A DNA stretch of 64,000 nt from Latrodectus hesperus (GCA_037975125.1 JAJQOW010000014.1:3633752-3697751), one strand, 5' to 3'. Positions 41,281-53,961 are shown, counted from the stretch's first letter. The notes: generated by a model not told the origin, from the letters alone. A program made the numbers and translations.

Positions 41281-44149
41281 TGGGATTACGAATATTTATT
41301 CTATGGAAGTAAAAGCACTAGTAAGCTTTTATGCGAAATATAGAATCTTAATATATTCCTATTGTGAGATAGAATTTCGAATATTCTTTACAAATATTTG
41401 TATTTGAAATCTTCTGCCAGGTTCTTGTTTCATTTGATTGAAATTCAAATCCAACTCTCTTTAGGGTACAGAATATTTAAATTCATATCGTAGAACGTAC
41501 ATTTTTTTGTATTTTTGAAATCAATCTTTTAATTTATGCAAAAATGTACGATAAATTGCTTTCGCTTGTATCCAAAAAGTATATTGTTTGAAAGAACTTA
41601 TATCCAAAAAGTCCAAAGTTATATCCAAAGTTCTTTCATATCATTGAAATAAATTATATCCAAAATCATTGTTTGAAAAATGTTTAAAAATACTTTGTTC
41701 TTAATCATAGAGATTTAACTCATTCAAATCTATATTTTGTAATATAAAAATATCTAATAATATAAAATTATTTTATAATATAAAATTATAAATATTTTAT
41801 AACATCTAATATAAAAGAAATCTTATATTTTTCTATAAAAAGCATTTTAAAATATTATTTCTTGGAATTTGCTTAAGCAGTCTAAAGCAAATAAATTGGT
41901 TCCTAAAGTAATTTATTATGAATAATAAGCACACTTAATTTACGATAATAAAACTGAAATATAACCGAAAGTCCATAATCAGTATTTAAAATAGTTGAAT
42001 GCTTTACTTACAATACGTTTCCAAAATTTCTTTAAATATTTCAAACTATAAATTATTAATAATAACGAATCTTAAGACTTTAAACAACTGAGAAATCGTT
42101 TACTGATAGAAATCAGGAAGTATTATTGGAAAACATTTTTTACTGAAAATCTTGGGAATTATTTTTGTTTAATTAATTGACTTATTGAATTATTTCCATA
42201 TAATTGAATTATTATTAAATTCCATATAATTAATTAATTGAATTATTTCCATATAATAAGTGAAAAATTTAAAACATCAAAGTTCTGTATTCTTTTATAA
42301 TGAATCAGAAATATAATATGCATATTTTAAAATATAAGTAACTATATCTGTAAATAGATTAATCTTTATTTTCACATACAGAAAAACTCATACCTTTTAT
42401 TGAAGCGTGTATATGTGCCATCAACAGTTTGAAAATTTATATAATTAATTTAAATAATTATATTAGATTAAAACTATTTATATACAAGTTTTATTCGTAA
42501 ACTTATTATTACAAAGACAATAAATGTCAAATATACATCATTTAAAGAGATTTCTGTAATTTTTAATCGAATTTGCTTAGTTATTCTTAAGGAAATTATT
42601 ATTCATTTTGTTTTCGTAATTGCTGCTCCATACGTTAAACACGGTGCTTAAACATTTGTCTTAAAACAAGGTAAGAGTATTTTAAATGCATAAGAATTTA
42701 AAAAATACACGAAGTGGGAAATAATATCGCAATAAATATTTATTTATTAGTTACATTTTGGCACCATGAATTATGTCATTAATTTTGATATATTGCGTTA
42801 TATAATCAAAATTTCTCATAAAATACATAGAAAAATTTTAATAATTTAAGTATTTTTCTGTTAAAAAATTTATTTATTTACTATAAACCACACTTGCTTT
42901 TATAAATAAATTCATAAATACATTAAACAATTGAATTTAAATATCTTAAAATATTCTTTTGAATTTTGAATATGTTTTCTTGAAATATTTTAAATCTCAC
43001 AAATCTTAAAAAATATAGTAACGTCATTATATGTTCATGTTATTTTTAACGCAATATTGTGTACTTTTGAAATTCACAATTGCATAAAAAACCTTATTTC
43101 TTCGACTCGATAAATAGCGATATTCGCTTTCATTGAAACAACTCTTGTCATTTGCTTTAAAAATGTGTTAGATAAACAGTTGCGAAAAAATAAATTTATT
43201 ACTTATATTTTTGAAATAAAAATTTGTATTGCGGTATTTATTTATCACATTAAAAAAATAATTGAATATATATCGTTCACTTATTATTAAAAAACAATAT
43301 TTTTGGAAAATAATTAAAATAAATAAAAATCAATTAATCACATAGTAATTATATTTAAAATAAATTTCATCAGAATTATTAAAAACCTACTTTATTTAAA
43401 AGTTGAGTTTTTAAAATTTTGCACGTTTAGCTATTGTCATTCCGTTATACTGACATTGTAATTAAACATATATCTAATTTTAGAATCTAGAAGCGTTCTA
43501 TGGAACATAAAAGTTTTCTAATCTTTAAATTTTGATACCGGAATCCTTAAATTATTTATTTAAACTATTTTAATTTTAAATAACAATATTTCGTACATAA
43601 AAATCGTATATTATTTATATATTATTTAGGTTTCCATGCAAACTATGATTTATAACACACTGAATTGTTAAAGAACTTCAGATGAAAAGCAGAAAATATA
43701 TAAAAGCTATAGTTCTTTATTTTTGATCGTTATGCTTTGTGAGCTTTGAAAATGCTTGCAAACCTTTAGTAACTTGGTTTTGATACTTTTAAATGCGTAC
43801 AAAAAACCATTTTTAACAGTTAATCTTGTATTTTTTTTATTTGTTTTCTACTTGATGAATTTTACACCATTAAATCATTAAAGTATTCTAAAAATAATTT
43901 CTGTATTTTTAATTGTCTAAAAATTATGTAATTTATAACATAATTTAGTTAAATCTTTTTTTAATCCCTTTCATATGATTACAAATTTATAAATAAATTT
44001 CCTAAAAAAATGTAAGGACAAGGCTAAGTTATAGAGCAATGCGTGAAAAATTCTTTCAAAATATATTTCATCATAATAGACATGTTTAAAGAATTACATG
44101 GAATTGCTAATTATTTTCATAAGAACTAAATAAATGTGTGTTGTATATT
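41281..44149. other. A+T-rich DNA with minor internal repeats, no gene seen
   Basis: Short local repetition of TATATCCAAA (41558-41660) and of TTGAATTATTTCCATATAA (42185-42203 and 42238-42256, with a variant between) indicates slippage. No open frame of interest. Confidence 0.6.
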
Positions 44150-44330
44150 TACAAGTGGCATAGGACAAATCTCATGTTGAATACACATACATAACTGTGT
44201 GGGGAGACTGTACATTAAGGTTAACGGGCCGTCTAACCAGCACCTAGTGTACTTTCCACACCCCAACGAGGTCCCTGAGGGCTCCACCATCGTGGCATTT
44301 ATAAAGACAAACTGTTTTAACAATTATTTA
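44150..44330 (-). repeat. GC-rich fragment, probable transposon piece
   Basis: A sharply bounded GC-rich stretch (AACGGGCCGTCTAACCAG, CCCCAACGAGGTCCCTGAGG) in A/T-rich surroundings. A 65-codon minus-strand frame is open through it but has no domain. The abrupt composition change and lack of splice sites resemble the bodies of the SINEs elsewhere in the window, so a truncated retroelement is favoured, at low confidence. Confidence 0.3.
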
Positions 44331-45235
44331 ACAAGAAGTTACAACACATTTTAAAGGGCTTTAAGTCCTGTTTAACATCAGGCAATGGCATTAAATATTT
44401 TCTCCGAATTAAAAACAAAATTTGACATGATGACATATGTAACAATCAATGAAATGAGAGTTGACAATTTGTAGAGTAGTTATGGCATTAAATACATTTT
44501 ATACATTGAAGGCAATTTTATCGATAGTATGAACGCATGTTGAATATAGTTAAAGTTCATAAATAGGTAAAAGGAATAAAGAATATAGTCAAAGTTAATA
44601 AAAATAAATTTGTTTGAAACAAAATCTCATACATATTTTGAAATTAATTATTTCCTTTTTTATTTATCCTTGAAAGTCGCGAATCACAATTATTGATCTT
44701 CAGAACATCAGTCTCATGTATTGTTTCACGTCTCATGTAAATCAAATATTTCTAAATTCTAACTTAGATCATTTGAAAGCTTATTTTACGTTAAACATAC
44801 ATTGCATTATTTTTCTAATATAGCATAATTAGCATAAATTCAAAATACAAAAATGCATTCCTTTCTAGTGAACGAACAATTTTACGTCTTTGTTTACTTA
44901 GATAGAACAAATAGCGGTGTATATTCCTGTTTACTCAAGGAATTTCCGATAACGAAAGTAGCTCTCAAAATGAGTTTTCGTAATGCTGCACGTTTGGTTC
45001 CTCACATTTGTAATGTGTCGCTAATGCCCGTAAGGGAGATAAATAAAAATAGTAACAGCAAAGTATAAAGCGAGAATTCGAGGGTGAACTAGTAACCAAC
45101 CAAGATGGTCATTACCAGAAGTAGAAAATTCCGGATGAAAATATATTTCTAGTCACGTAGATTTAGAACGAAAGACTGAAAAGGCTGTGTAATAACTTTG
45201 CTCTCTTTCTATTTTTTGGCTTTCCATACACGAAA
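44331..45235. other. A+T-rich DNA with one short frame of doubtful meaning
   Basis: A 71-codon plus-strand frame at 44853-45068 contains TNSGVYSC, which faintly recalls the F-strand of an immunoglobulin domain. The partner cysteine and the rest of the fold are absent and there are no splice sites in register, so no gene is called. Confidence 0.35.
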
Positions 45236-45345
45236 AAGGGTGGAGCGGGGGAATTACCCGGATTAATGGGTCCTAACACCACACCCTCAGTGCCTTAAGG
45301 GAACTCTCTCTGAGTGACCGGAAGCTGCGAGCCATAGGTAGGGAT
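45236..45345. repeat. GC-rich fragment, probable transposon piece
   Basis: It starts with GGGTGGAGCGGGGGAATTAC and includes ATTAATGGGTCCTAACACC and GAGTGACCGGAAGCTGCGAG. It is isolated from any frame, with boundaries as abrupt as the fragment at 44150. The family is not recognised. Confidence 0.3.
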
Positions 45346-45711
45346 TATATCCAAATTGAATATTTTCTTCTTTTTATCACAGGAAGGATTATATCATAAG
45401 AAATGGCATTTAATTTTTAATGTCTATATTTTATTTTTCATCATAGATTATTCATCCATCAAAATTATCCAGCAAAAAAAGCAGTTATTTAAGAAAAACA
45501 AATTTATCATTGGTTTTCATGAACTTAATTTTAAAAATAAAATGATTTTTTCAATAAGTACGCATCTACATGAATGACAAGAACGTTTGTTGCTATTCGC
45601 AAACAGATATGAAAAAACCACCAGGGAAATAAAGATTAAATTCATGGTAAATACATCTTAAATTTGATTAACAATGAGCATGAATAGTTTCGGAATAATT
45701 AAAATCATGCC

Positions 45712-46163
45712 ATAAAAATGGTTAGAAAAATGTTGTTGTTTTTATTGTTGTTACTAATGACACTTGGGCAAGCCAAGCTCGCTATGCCTTGGCTATGCTA
45801 ATTTAAGTCAATTGGGAGCGTCTTTCGTTTTAATCAGAGCACCATGTAGGTGAAAGTATGACTTTGCTCTACACACATGCCAAAGGTACCCGTTTATAGG
45901 GTAGGCAACCATTCACACCTCATTCATACAAGGAAAGGACAAAGACAGGATAGATAGAGAGAGAAAGTACATCCATGCCCGAACCAGGATTCGAACCCAG
46001 GATCTCCTTGTCCACAGTCAGGCACTCTGACCACTATAAAGGGTGTTTCTTTTAAAAAATGTTTAACATATTCTTTTATCAATCGATTTTGAAATGAACA
46101 TGTTCCTCCTTATCCGCAGTCAGGCACGCTGACCACTAGATAAGTTGGGCGGCTATAAAAATG
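45712..46163 (-). mobile_element. tRNA-headed SINE, minus strand, with duplicated head
   Basis: Read on the minus strand, the tail is at the left (AACAATAAAAACAACAAC, rc of 45730-45755). The body includes CCCTATAAACGGGT and GGCATGGATGT, shared with the 24-kb SINE, and the B box GGGTTCGAATCCTGG lies near 45985-46000. The head segment TAGTGGTCAGnGTGCCTGACT appears twice, at 46010-46036 and again at 46117-46143, separated by ~75 bp of A/T-rich DNA. Either a second truncated SINE lies next to it or the head was partly duplicated. ATAAAAATG at 45712-45720 and 46155-46163 is a possible 9-bp target duplication enclosing both heads. Confidence 0.75.
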
Positions 46164-46329
46164 TAATTTATAATTGTTATTTTGTTTTTACATAAATATC
46201 TGAAATAAATATATGTTACTAAACATAACTGTCTTGATATTTTGAGCAAAAACACTTTCCTTTATTTATATATTATTAAAAATCGGTAATGGTATTTATA
46301 ATTTAAATGCAGGAAATACAGTTCAGCTT
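46164..46329. other. Short A+T-rich spacer between SINE and LINE relic
   Basis: Nothing recognised. It could hold further decayed LINE sequence. Confidence 0.4.
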
Positions 46330-47372
46330 GCATAATTACAGAATTAAATGCATAATTGCTTCGAAAAAGCTGAGTTTTTGATGGAATGGAAGAGTAACCA
46401 AAGATTAAAGAAAATTCATCTTTTTTTGACATGAACAATTTGATCGACTAAAATGTCCTAGAATATAGCTTAAAACAGAGTATTGACTCTTCAATTGGTT
46501 TAAACAGTGTCTTTCCTTCCTAAGTGAGCAAAAATTTCGATTCACCTGTTTATTTGAAGCAAAACTTGCCCTTGAAATCATTGACAACATCCCTGATGAT
46601 TCCATCATAATATATACATATAGAAATAAAGATGAACATCGGCTGCAGTATTGGAATTTATATCCTATTCTAAATTGTATAACAAAATTAAATAGGAAAA
46701 CTCCAGGCAGTTGTTCAGTTATCAGAAATGAGGGGATTGTCATTGATGTTGGGATCGAATCTATCTTCTACTTGCTCGTCAGCTGTTTGGATCCTGTCTG
46801 ACAGCCGAAGATCAATCCAGCACCATTCTAATTGGCATAAAGTGCTTGATAGTATAGGAAAGGCAGTTATAACAAATTAGAGCAAATCCTTTCGTAAAGT
46901 GTACTTTTAATGGATACCTTCCTACGTTGAAATACATTGTAAAGAGATAGCCGATGCTGGTGCTGGTGGCCCGTTAGACATACCTGACTCTCTGATTCAT
47001 TTGGAGTTGTTCTCAATAGCTAAAAGTGCTGTTAATACCTCTTGCATCATTTCATCTGTTTATCAATAATACCAAAGAAAGTGCCCTGAGGTCGCATTAT
47101 CACCCAAGTGTTGTAGACTGGACCAGATGGCTAATCAGCAGATTTGTCAATGAGCACTTGAGATCTACTTCCTATTCCTATGAAAAAAGTTTTTCCGACC
47201 CGTTTGAAGTATACTCACCATTAGGCCACTCTTGACCATGTTCTAAATTGCTTGGGACTTTTCAGAATTGATCTTTTCACAAACCCAAATTTAATGTTGG
47301 ATTTTTCTTGGAATAACAAGCTTCATTGACATGATTTAGCTTACTTAATATCGGAAGTGTGCAACAAAAACA
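46330..47372 (+). pseudogene. Decayed 3' end of a LINE: reverse-transcriptase tail, RNase H domain and 3' tail
   Basis: Plus-strand remnants in shifting frames follow the order expected downstream of a LINE reverse transcriptase. LALEIIDNIPDDSIIIYT (about 46570) leads into the first RNase H strand, where the catalytic Asp of the usual YTDGS has been lost. PGSCSVIRNEGIVIDVGIES (46700-46760) matches the ExxA-type helix. WILSDSRRSIQHHSNWHKVL (46789-46848) contains the DSR motif, and WIPSYVEIHCKEIADAGAGG (46912-46971) matches the WIPSHxxIxGNExAD segment with its Asn lost. A later stretch (RFVNEHLRSTSYSYEKSF near 47140) and LGLFRIDLF near 47255 suit the Cys/His-type C-terminus seen in such elements. 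The copy ends GTGTGCAACAAAAACAACAAC at 47348-47368. Many stops and frameshifts show it is dead. The clade (I/Jockey group) is an inference. Confidence 0.8.
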
Positions 47373-50280
47373 ACAACATAATTTAAATAAGATATCTGTC
47401 TACCTCTTTCATTGTTACTCGAAATTGAGAAGTAAGCAAAATAATTTTAAATAAAATTTGATTTATAAAAAAGTAAAGTGTAGCTACATTTACTATAAGT
47501 TATTTTTTGAATGATATTTATATAATTTATTTTTACTTTTCTTGAGTGATATTTAAAAAATGTATTTTTTTAAAATCTCGTTTATATGGAATAAGCAAAA
47601 TCTCGTTGACTGTTATGATTAAATAGTTATGCAAAAAAATTATCTACTAAGATTGTTTTAAATGTATTGATAGAATTATTTTCTGAAAGTAAATATTTCA
47701 AAATAAATTTATTTTAAAAGCAATAATTAAAAATTATCTTCAATAAATCCCATTAAAGCACTTGCTACATCGTTGTTTACAAACCTCAATTATATATAAA
47801 TATATAAATAAAATTACTTATGACAAATTTTTATATTAAGTTATTTCAACAGAATAGATGTTTAAAAAATGAAAAGGAGGTTATATTTTAACTATTTTGT
47901 AACATTTACTTACATTACTTCGATTTTGTATAATACATGTAAGAAAACAAAAAATATATTTGTGAAAGAAACGCCATGAGGAGAAGACAGATTTGCATTT
48001 CACACACAGAAACAGAATATCAAATTCACTTTAAAGTGTGGGCTTTTAAGCAATTCTCCAGCTCTTAAAGAAATTCTTATGATCTTCGGAATCACATTAC
48101 AGAAATATTTTACAACAAAACAGCCCAACTCTTTGAGTTCCTAAAGTACTTAGAAAACGTGTTCTTTGTCCTCAAAAATACGTTTCTGGGACCCTCTGCA
48201 ATAACGATGATGCTTGTTTCTTTCATGGGACCCATGAGACAAACGACCAGAATTTTGTTGTCTCAAAAAATTTTGCATTCTTGTTGGTCTTGTCTTCGAT
48301 TTTATGTTCTAGCTGCAGTCTAAATTTACATTCAAAATAGCACTGCTTGGGACTCTTTTTTCCCTCATTTTTGCACACGACAATTCTTTGTCTTTTCCAT
48401 AGATTCTCTCTGAGTGAGAATTCTAAAAAGGAATTTTTGAATACTGGCTCTCGGAAGATTCGAGTTGCGTATACATTTTGAGGACCAAGGGGGAAATTTC
48501 ACATGTTGTTCCTTTGAATAAAACATGTTGGAAAATTTTACTTGAAGACATAATAATTTATTGTTCTCAAAAAATAAACTCCTCACATAATTTATTTATT
48601 TCACCAGCGTTTTTATATAAGTTGTAAAAATAATATAAATCAAATAAAACTTTAACTAAAATAATATACAAAAAGTTTCAGCGATACTTTCATAATTAAT
48701 AATATCAACGAAATTGAAAATAAATAAAAAAATAAAATTGCATGATTTAAATAAACATCATCTTCTACAGTAATTTGAAATTACATGATTGCTATTAAAA
48801 CTAATCGAAATGAACCTTTTGAAATGAAAGAACAATACATCAATCTGCTAAAAAATATCAATTTTAAGATAATTAACATAATTAAAGTTATAATTACTAA
48901 AGCGAGTTTTAATTAATATAACTTTACTAATATATACCTCTCATTCTTAATGGTTTCATTTTATGATGCTTAAGCAACTTAAGTATTGTTAATAATATCA
49001 CAAATGCTTACTCCATAGCAGTCCAACTAGTCTTCTTTAGAAATAACCGTAGTACGATAAATACAGCCAGCACATGTGTATGCATCAAGTTCATACACCA
49101 TGATTTTTATTACCCTGTAAGAAATTTCTTATGTTCATTTGATGCAAGTATCATACATATACTGAGACAATTAGTATGCAGGTTAATGTTTTTCAAATTA
49201 TAAATTCCACACGAAAATGTGTAATAAGATAAGTGAGCAATAACAATTTTCAAAAATCCGATATAATATAGTATGATTCTTGAACACAATATAATATAAA
49301 ATAACTTCTATTTTTGAGATCTTACTATGAATACATTTTAACGTAAAAAATATTTGTTTAACGATCATGAATAAGAAATATTTGTTGGATGGTTTGTTCA
49401 ATGACAGTTTAAGAAGTAAAATATTCTATGAGATAAACTTTATATCAGATATGATCAAAAATAGCAAATGAGTTATTTTTTTATCTAAAGATGGAACAAA
49501 ATTTTGAAATTTATAGAATAATATTTCAATGTGGCTGGCTGTTGAAAACTCCTTGGCAAAAGGGCGATCGTATTCGTAAATAAAAAAAAACCTTAGAATT
49601 ATTTAATGGAAAACTAACAGAACATCAATAACTAAAAATTGAAGTTAACATTTTAAAACCTGAAACATTATATCTGAGGAAGAGGTTTCCCTAATTTTTT
49701 ACGAAATGCTACTTGAAAAATACGCTATTTAAAATTTAAAAGTTTGTAAATACAATATTTCACCAATATAAAACATAAAAGTTTTGTCAAACAAAATATC
49801 TACTTTTTACTCGTCCAGTTATTAAAATTATTTATATAACTTAAGCAAACTTTGAAATCTAAATAATAAAAATCTTCCAAATCAAACATTGAGAACTCTA
49901 TTTCAAATCTTTTTAAATAAATGTATCAGATTCATACGTTGTGTACGACAATCATTGACAAACATGCCATGAAATGTCATGAAAATTACCTAAAGATTAA
50001 TATTAATCGATTATAAATATTTTATTTTTTCATTTATATTTTGAATCAAAATGCTAAATTTTTCTAGTTGTAATCTGTCAATTTGATAAATAATAACTTT
50101 TACAAAGCGTGAACTAGATTTCTGTTTTTATTTATAAAGGTTTTTGTTATATTTAACCTTTTAGGTCATATTCAAAAATCGATAGAAGTTACTTATACTA
50201 TAAATATTAAAAGACTTATTCAATAAAAAAACAATTATTATGTAAATTAATATGATGACTTTGCATTTTGACCAAATACA
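47373..50280. other. A+T-rich DNA, no gene seen
   Basis: A slightly GC-richer patch at 48050-48480 has a 73-codon minus-strand frame (48365-48586) without a domain. The rest is low-complexity. Confidence 0.55.
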
Positions 50281-50487
50281 GGAATAGGTAGCTGGTTGGT
50301 TGGTTTGCTTGTCGCTCAACGGTCATTTTTTGCACACGAGGGCTAATTAGAATGGGACTTACGGTTTAAAGTGGATTCCGACCCACTAAAAACATCCATG
50401 CCAAGGTGGGATTTGAACCCACGAACTGTTGAAACGAAGGCAAGAGCGCTAACCATTCGGCTGCAACCTCGGCGGAATAGTTGGCTG
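50281..50487 (-). mobile_element. tRNA-headed SINE, second copy of the nested-SINE family
   Basis: The body 50295-50473 is collinear with 30559-30732, including GTCGCTCAACGG, TTTTTTGCACACGAGGGCTA and CCACGAACTGTTGAA. The B box has one change (GGGTTCAAATCCCAC on the minus strand). Flanking 14-mers GGAATAGGTAGCTG (50281) and GGAATAGTTGGCTG (50474) differ at two positions and are read as an older target duplication than that of the 30-kb copy. Confidence 0.9.
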
Positions 50488-50930
50488 AATGTGAGCATAA
50501 TTAACATAGTTTTATAGCTGACACACATGTATCTCTTCATTCAAAATTCTAACATTTTCAAAACTAATTAATGTAACTGCAACAACAGATTTTTCAATAA
50601 TTAAGAAATATTTTAAGTTGACATTTACTAAATTAATAATCCCATTATAATTATTAATGAATTTGAAATATTAACATCCTAAATAATGGACATACATATT
50701 ATCAAAAAATTTCACAGATATAATTATTTTCAAATGAACATTGTTAATATTTTATATATTATCTGATAGATAATTACTTTTAAATTATTTAAAATAAATA
50801 TGACAGGGAAATTATTAAATTTTATTAGTGATAAATGACATTATTAGCACATATAATTTGCAATTTTTATTGCAAATTAACTGTGCACATTACAGCTTTG
50901 AAACATTCTGTTTTAAAAGAGACTATTGAA
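50488..50930. other. A+T-rich spacer, no gene seen
   Basis: Nothing recognised. Confidence 0.6.
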
Positions 50931-51194
50931 TTCTCGGACTGTATTACTTCAAAGCTGTAAATGATTTTAAACGCGAGACAAGTCACCGTTTTTCCGTCGA
51001 AGCTTTACTTGGTATTTAGAAGGCTAAAAACACCTGCTTGGATTCTCAAGGGAGAAAAGCCGGGCGTATAAAAGTTCTCTTTAACTGTAATGAAACTGCG
51101 ACGGGGACTTTCTCGAAAAGTACAAAAAAGGGAAAGTGATCCGGAAAAAGAAGAAAAATTACAAGATAACAGCCATGAATTTACTGTATAGTAC
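50931..51194 (+). promoter_or_regulatory. GC-richer island with canonical TATA box
   Basis: TATAAAA at 51067-51073 sits in GCCGGGCGTATAAAAGTTC, a good core-promoter context for plus-strand transcription, inside a stretch with more G+C and CpG (GCGACGGGGAC, GATCCGG) than its flanks. No initiator consensus is obvious 25-35 bases downstream. A 101-codon minus-strand frame (51005-51310) overlaps but shows no domain. The island lies directly upstream of one arm of the inverted duplication. Confidence 0.3.
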
Positions 51195-51313
51195 ACACCC
51201 TTTATCGATTTAGAGAAGAAATTTCCACTATTCGGGAACAAGTGAGTAAAGTAATTACAATATTGACCGCTTGCTTTTCTTGTCACTGTAAATTGGATAG
51301 AGAGGTCCATTTA
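51195..51313 (+). repeat. Inverted duplication, left arm
   Basis: About 118 bp (from ACACCCTTTATCGATTTAGA to GATAGAGAGGTC) recur in reverse complement at 52201-52318 at about 90% identity, almost without indels. In the orientation of this arm one frame is open in both copies and reads IREQVSKVITILTACFS around its centre. Whether this is coding or chance cannot be decided from two copies. Confidence 0.9.
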
Positions 51314-52200
51314 AAGGAAAAAAAATTCCTCACTGCATCATACTGTTCACTCTTCTGTGAGATATCTTTAATCGTTTGTATTTATTTCTGCTAATGAAAG
51401 AAGTACAAGAATGATTAGCTTTAAGTGTTTTTTAAAGAAAATAAAGGTTGTTATAAAAACTTAATATTGTCATTAATTTATTGTAGCTGTCAAAGTACAT
51501 TAACGGGTAGAAAAATCCCTATAGGATTTACTGAAGAAATAACTATGTTATTTATAATTTTTTTTTAAATTTTAAGATTTGTGAAATATTAAAGATGTTT
51601 TAAAATAATATTTGTTTAAAATTCAGATATTCATTTTTAAAACCGATCTACATACACATATTTTATAATTTTACCTAAGTTATAGAGATATTTGTGTTAA
51701 ATTTATTTTACCGTTTTATTTATAAGAAAAATTTTATAAGCCAAGCAATTAAATTATTGCATTGACTGTGGACCAGAATAAAATGGACTTTATGTGCCTG
51801 TTTTATGTAAATAGCTTTTTTTTATAAATCTAATTTTTAAATTTATAATCAAAACTTACAGTAAGCTAACTCAAAAGTTTTGAAATAAAATTAACATATT
51901 GTATTAAAAAGTTCAAAAATGGAGAAATTCTAGAAAAATGATGAAAATACTTTGTAGGATTAAAATGAAATATTTAATCTTTGAATTCACCAACGCGAAA
52001 AAAAGACTTTTAGTTTATTTTAAATAGTAAAAAATAATTTACAGAGAAGAAGTGTTAATGAAATGTTAAGTTAAATAAAACAATGTATAAGCATATTTAA
52101 TATAATTATTTTCTAATTCATAGGGAATGAATAATTTGTTCTTATATTTAATGATTATAAAATAAATAGTATACTTAAAATTTTAAGGATATTTTTTCTG
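51314..52200. other. A+T-rich spacer between inverted arms
   Basis: About 890 bp, no gene seen. Confidence 0.6.
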
Positions 52201-52318
52201 TAAATGACCTCTCTATCCAATTTACAGTGCCAAGAAAAACAAGCGGTCAATATTGTAATTACTTTACTCACTTGTTCCCGAATAAAGGGATTTTCTTCTC
52301 TAAATCGATAAAGGGTGT
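52201..52318 (-). repeat. Inverted duplication, right arm
   Basis: Partner of 51195-51313. Differences are mainly substitutions, for example a four-position cluster in the AGAAGAAA(A/T)(T)CCC region. The corresponding minus-strand frame (52155-52355) is open for 66 codons. Confidence 0.9.
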
Positions 52319-53961
52319 ATAAGTATAATAAAAAGTATACATTAAATAAATTCATATTATCAAAAAATTAGTCGTTCTTTTAGGGTACCCTAACAATTGG
52401 AAACTCTAAACTAATCATACTAGACAGCTATTATTCTTAAAAATCTTTATCGTTGAGAATAAATATTCAGATTAAATATTCTTTTTGAGAGTTCTTAACA
52501 GTTTACGTGTGAATTATAAAAGAATGCCAAAAGAACTATTCAAATTATGAAGAAAAAATGGCATTATATTTCTTTGACGAAGAAAACAGTTTAAACGAAA
52601 GAAATATACTTACAATTGCAGCATTTGGATAACCGCTTTTATTGTACATCATTATTTTCCTGAAATTTTCTCAGAATGCTTAAAAAGGAAAAAGATAGAG
52701 CTCATTCATCCCAATTTAAATTATACTGCTCTGAAGACAGAAATGAGTAGGTAAGATAAAAATAAAATTCTAAGTATGTTTTGACATGATGAAAAATGAT
52801 GTCATAATCACAAAAGCATTTATTTTCTCTAGAATAAATTCAAAACAGTACACCGCTATTACTCCTTGAAGCTAAAATTTGCCTCCACTTTATAAAAATA
52901 TTTTCTAACATTAAAAGAAAATATTGCAAGAAAATAATTCAATAAGTTTCTAATAAAACATTAAATAATTTTTTATTTAAATATATGTCTCTATATTAAC
53001 ATATTTGCTCTTAATTTGGTTTTAATTAATTAAAAAAATTAATAAGTTAAATAGTTAAATATACGTAATTTTGAAAGATGAAGAAAACGTTATATTTTTT
53101 TAAATATAACTTTTTATAAGGAAATAAATACTTATTGGTAATTTTTCAGATGAAAATTTTCCAGAGAAAACAATAATTTAATAGTAAAATTTTATAAAAG
53201 CAATAATTTTTTCAGTCAATTTAAATAATCAATTGCATTATCTACACATCCATTATAAATCAAAATTATCAATATCAATTTTACTATCTCCATGTAAACT
53301 TATCGCTTATAAGACATTTATGCGTTTCAAAAAAAAAAATAAAATAAAATCGACCCAAGAAAATAGATGCTTAAGCACAACTATTTAAATTATATGCTTA
53401 CAAAAATTTCTAAATTTACTATACAAATATGTTTTTTATAAGGAACAGTTAAATACTTATATTTTCTTGATCCAGTACATAAGTAAGAGGTACTTCCAAT
53501 GAGCGACAAATAAAAGGGATATAAAATTTACTATCAATAATATAAAATAAGATATCATTTAAGATTAAATAGAATACTTTTTCAGAAAAAAATATATACA
53601 TACATACCACTATATGCAAGTCAACTCAAAATATTAGTTGCTCTAAAATTTACTCTCGTAGATTGATAAATATTTCAAAATAGGGGGAAATTGTATTTGG
53701 GAGCAGTTTTAAAAATGTAAATTTAACTCATTTTTGTAATGAAATCAAAAAATATTCGTACAAATTTTAATATACTTATGTAGTGACATGCAATAAGAGC
53801 TGTCAAATATAAGTTTAACTTCATTATGTACTTATTTTTTTTACAGTAAACCTTATCCGTTCTAAAATAATGTCAGTGAATTTTACTAATTTTGATTTTT
53901 TTTTCAAAACGTGAAGGAAAAGCAGAACAGTTTACTTAAATCTTCTTTGTAAGAAATTTTT
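52319..53961. other. A+T-rich DNA, no gene seen
   Basis: Nothing recognised up to the 54-kb hairpin. Confidence 0.6.

Noticed and set aside
44853..45068. Frame with an immunoglobulin-like TNSGVYSC motif
   Set aside because: The paired cysteine, tryptophan and strand pattern of an Ig domain are absent, and there are no splice sites in register. A short motif can arise by chance.
24530..50450. tRNA genes suggested by perfect B boxes
   Set aside because: Acceptor and anticodon stems do not close into a full cloverleaf and each is embedded in a SINE with a body and target duplication.
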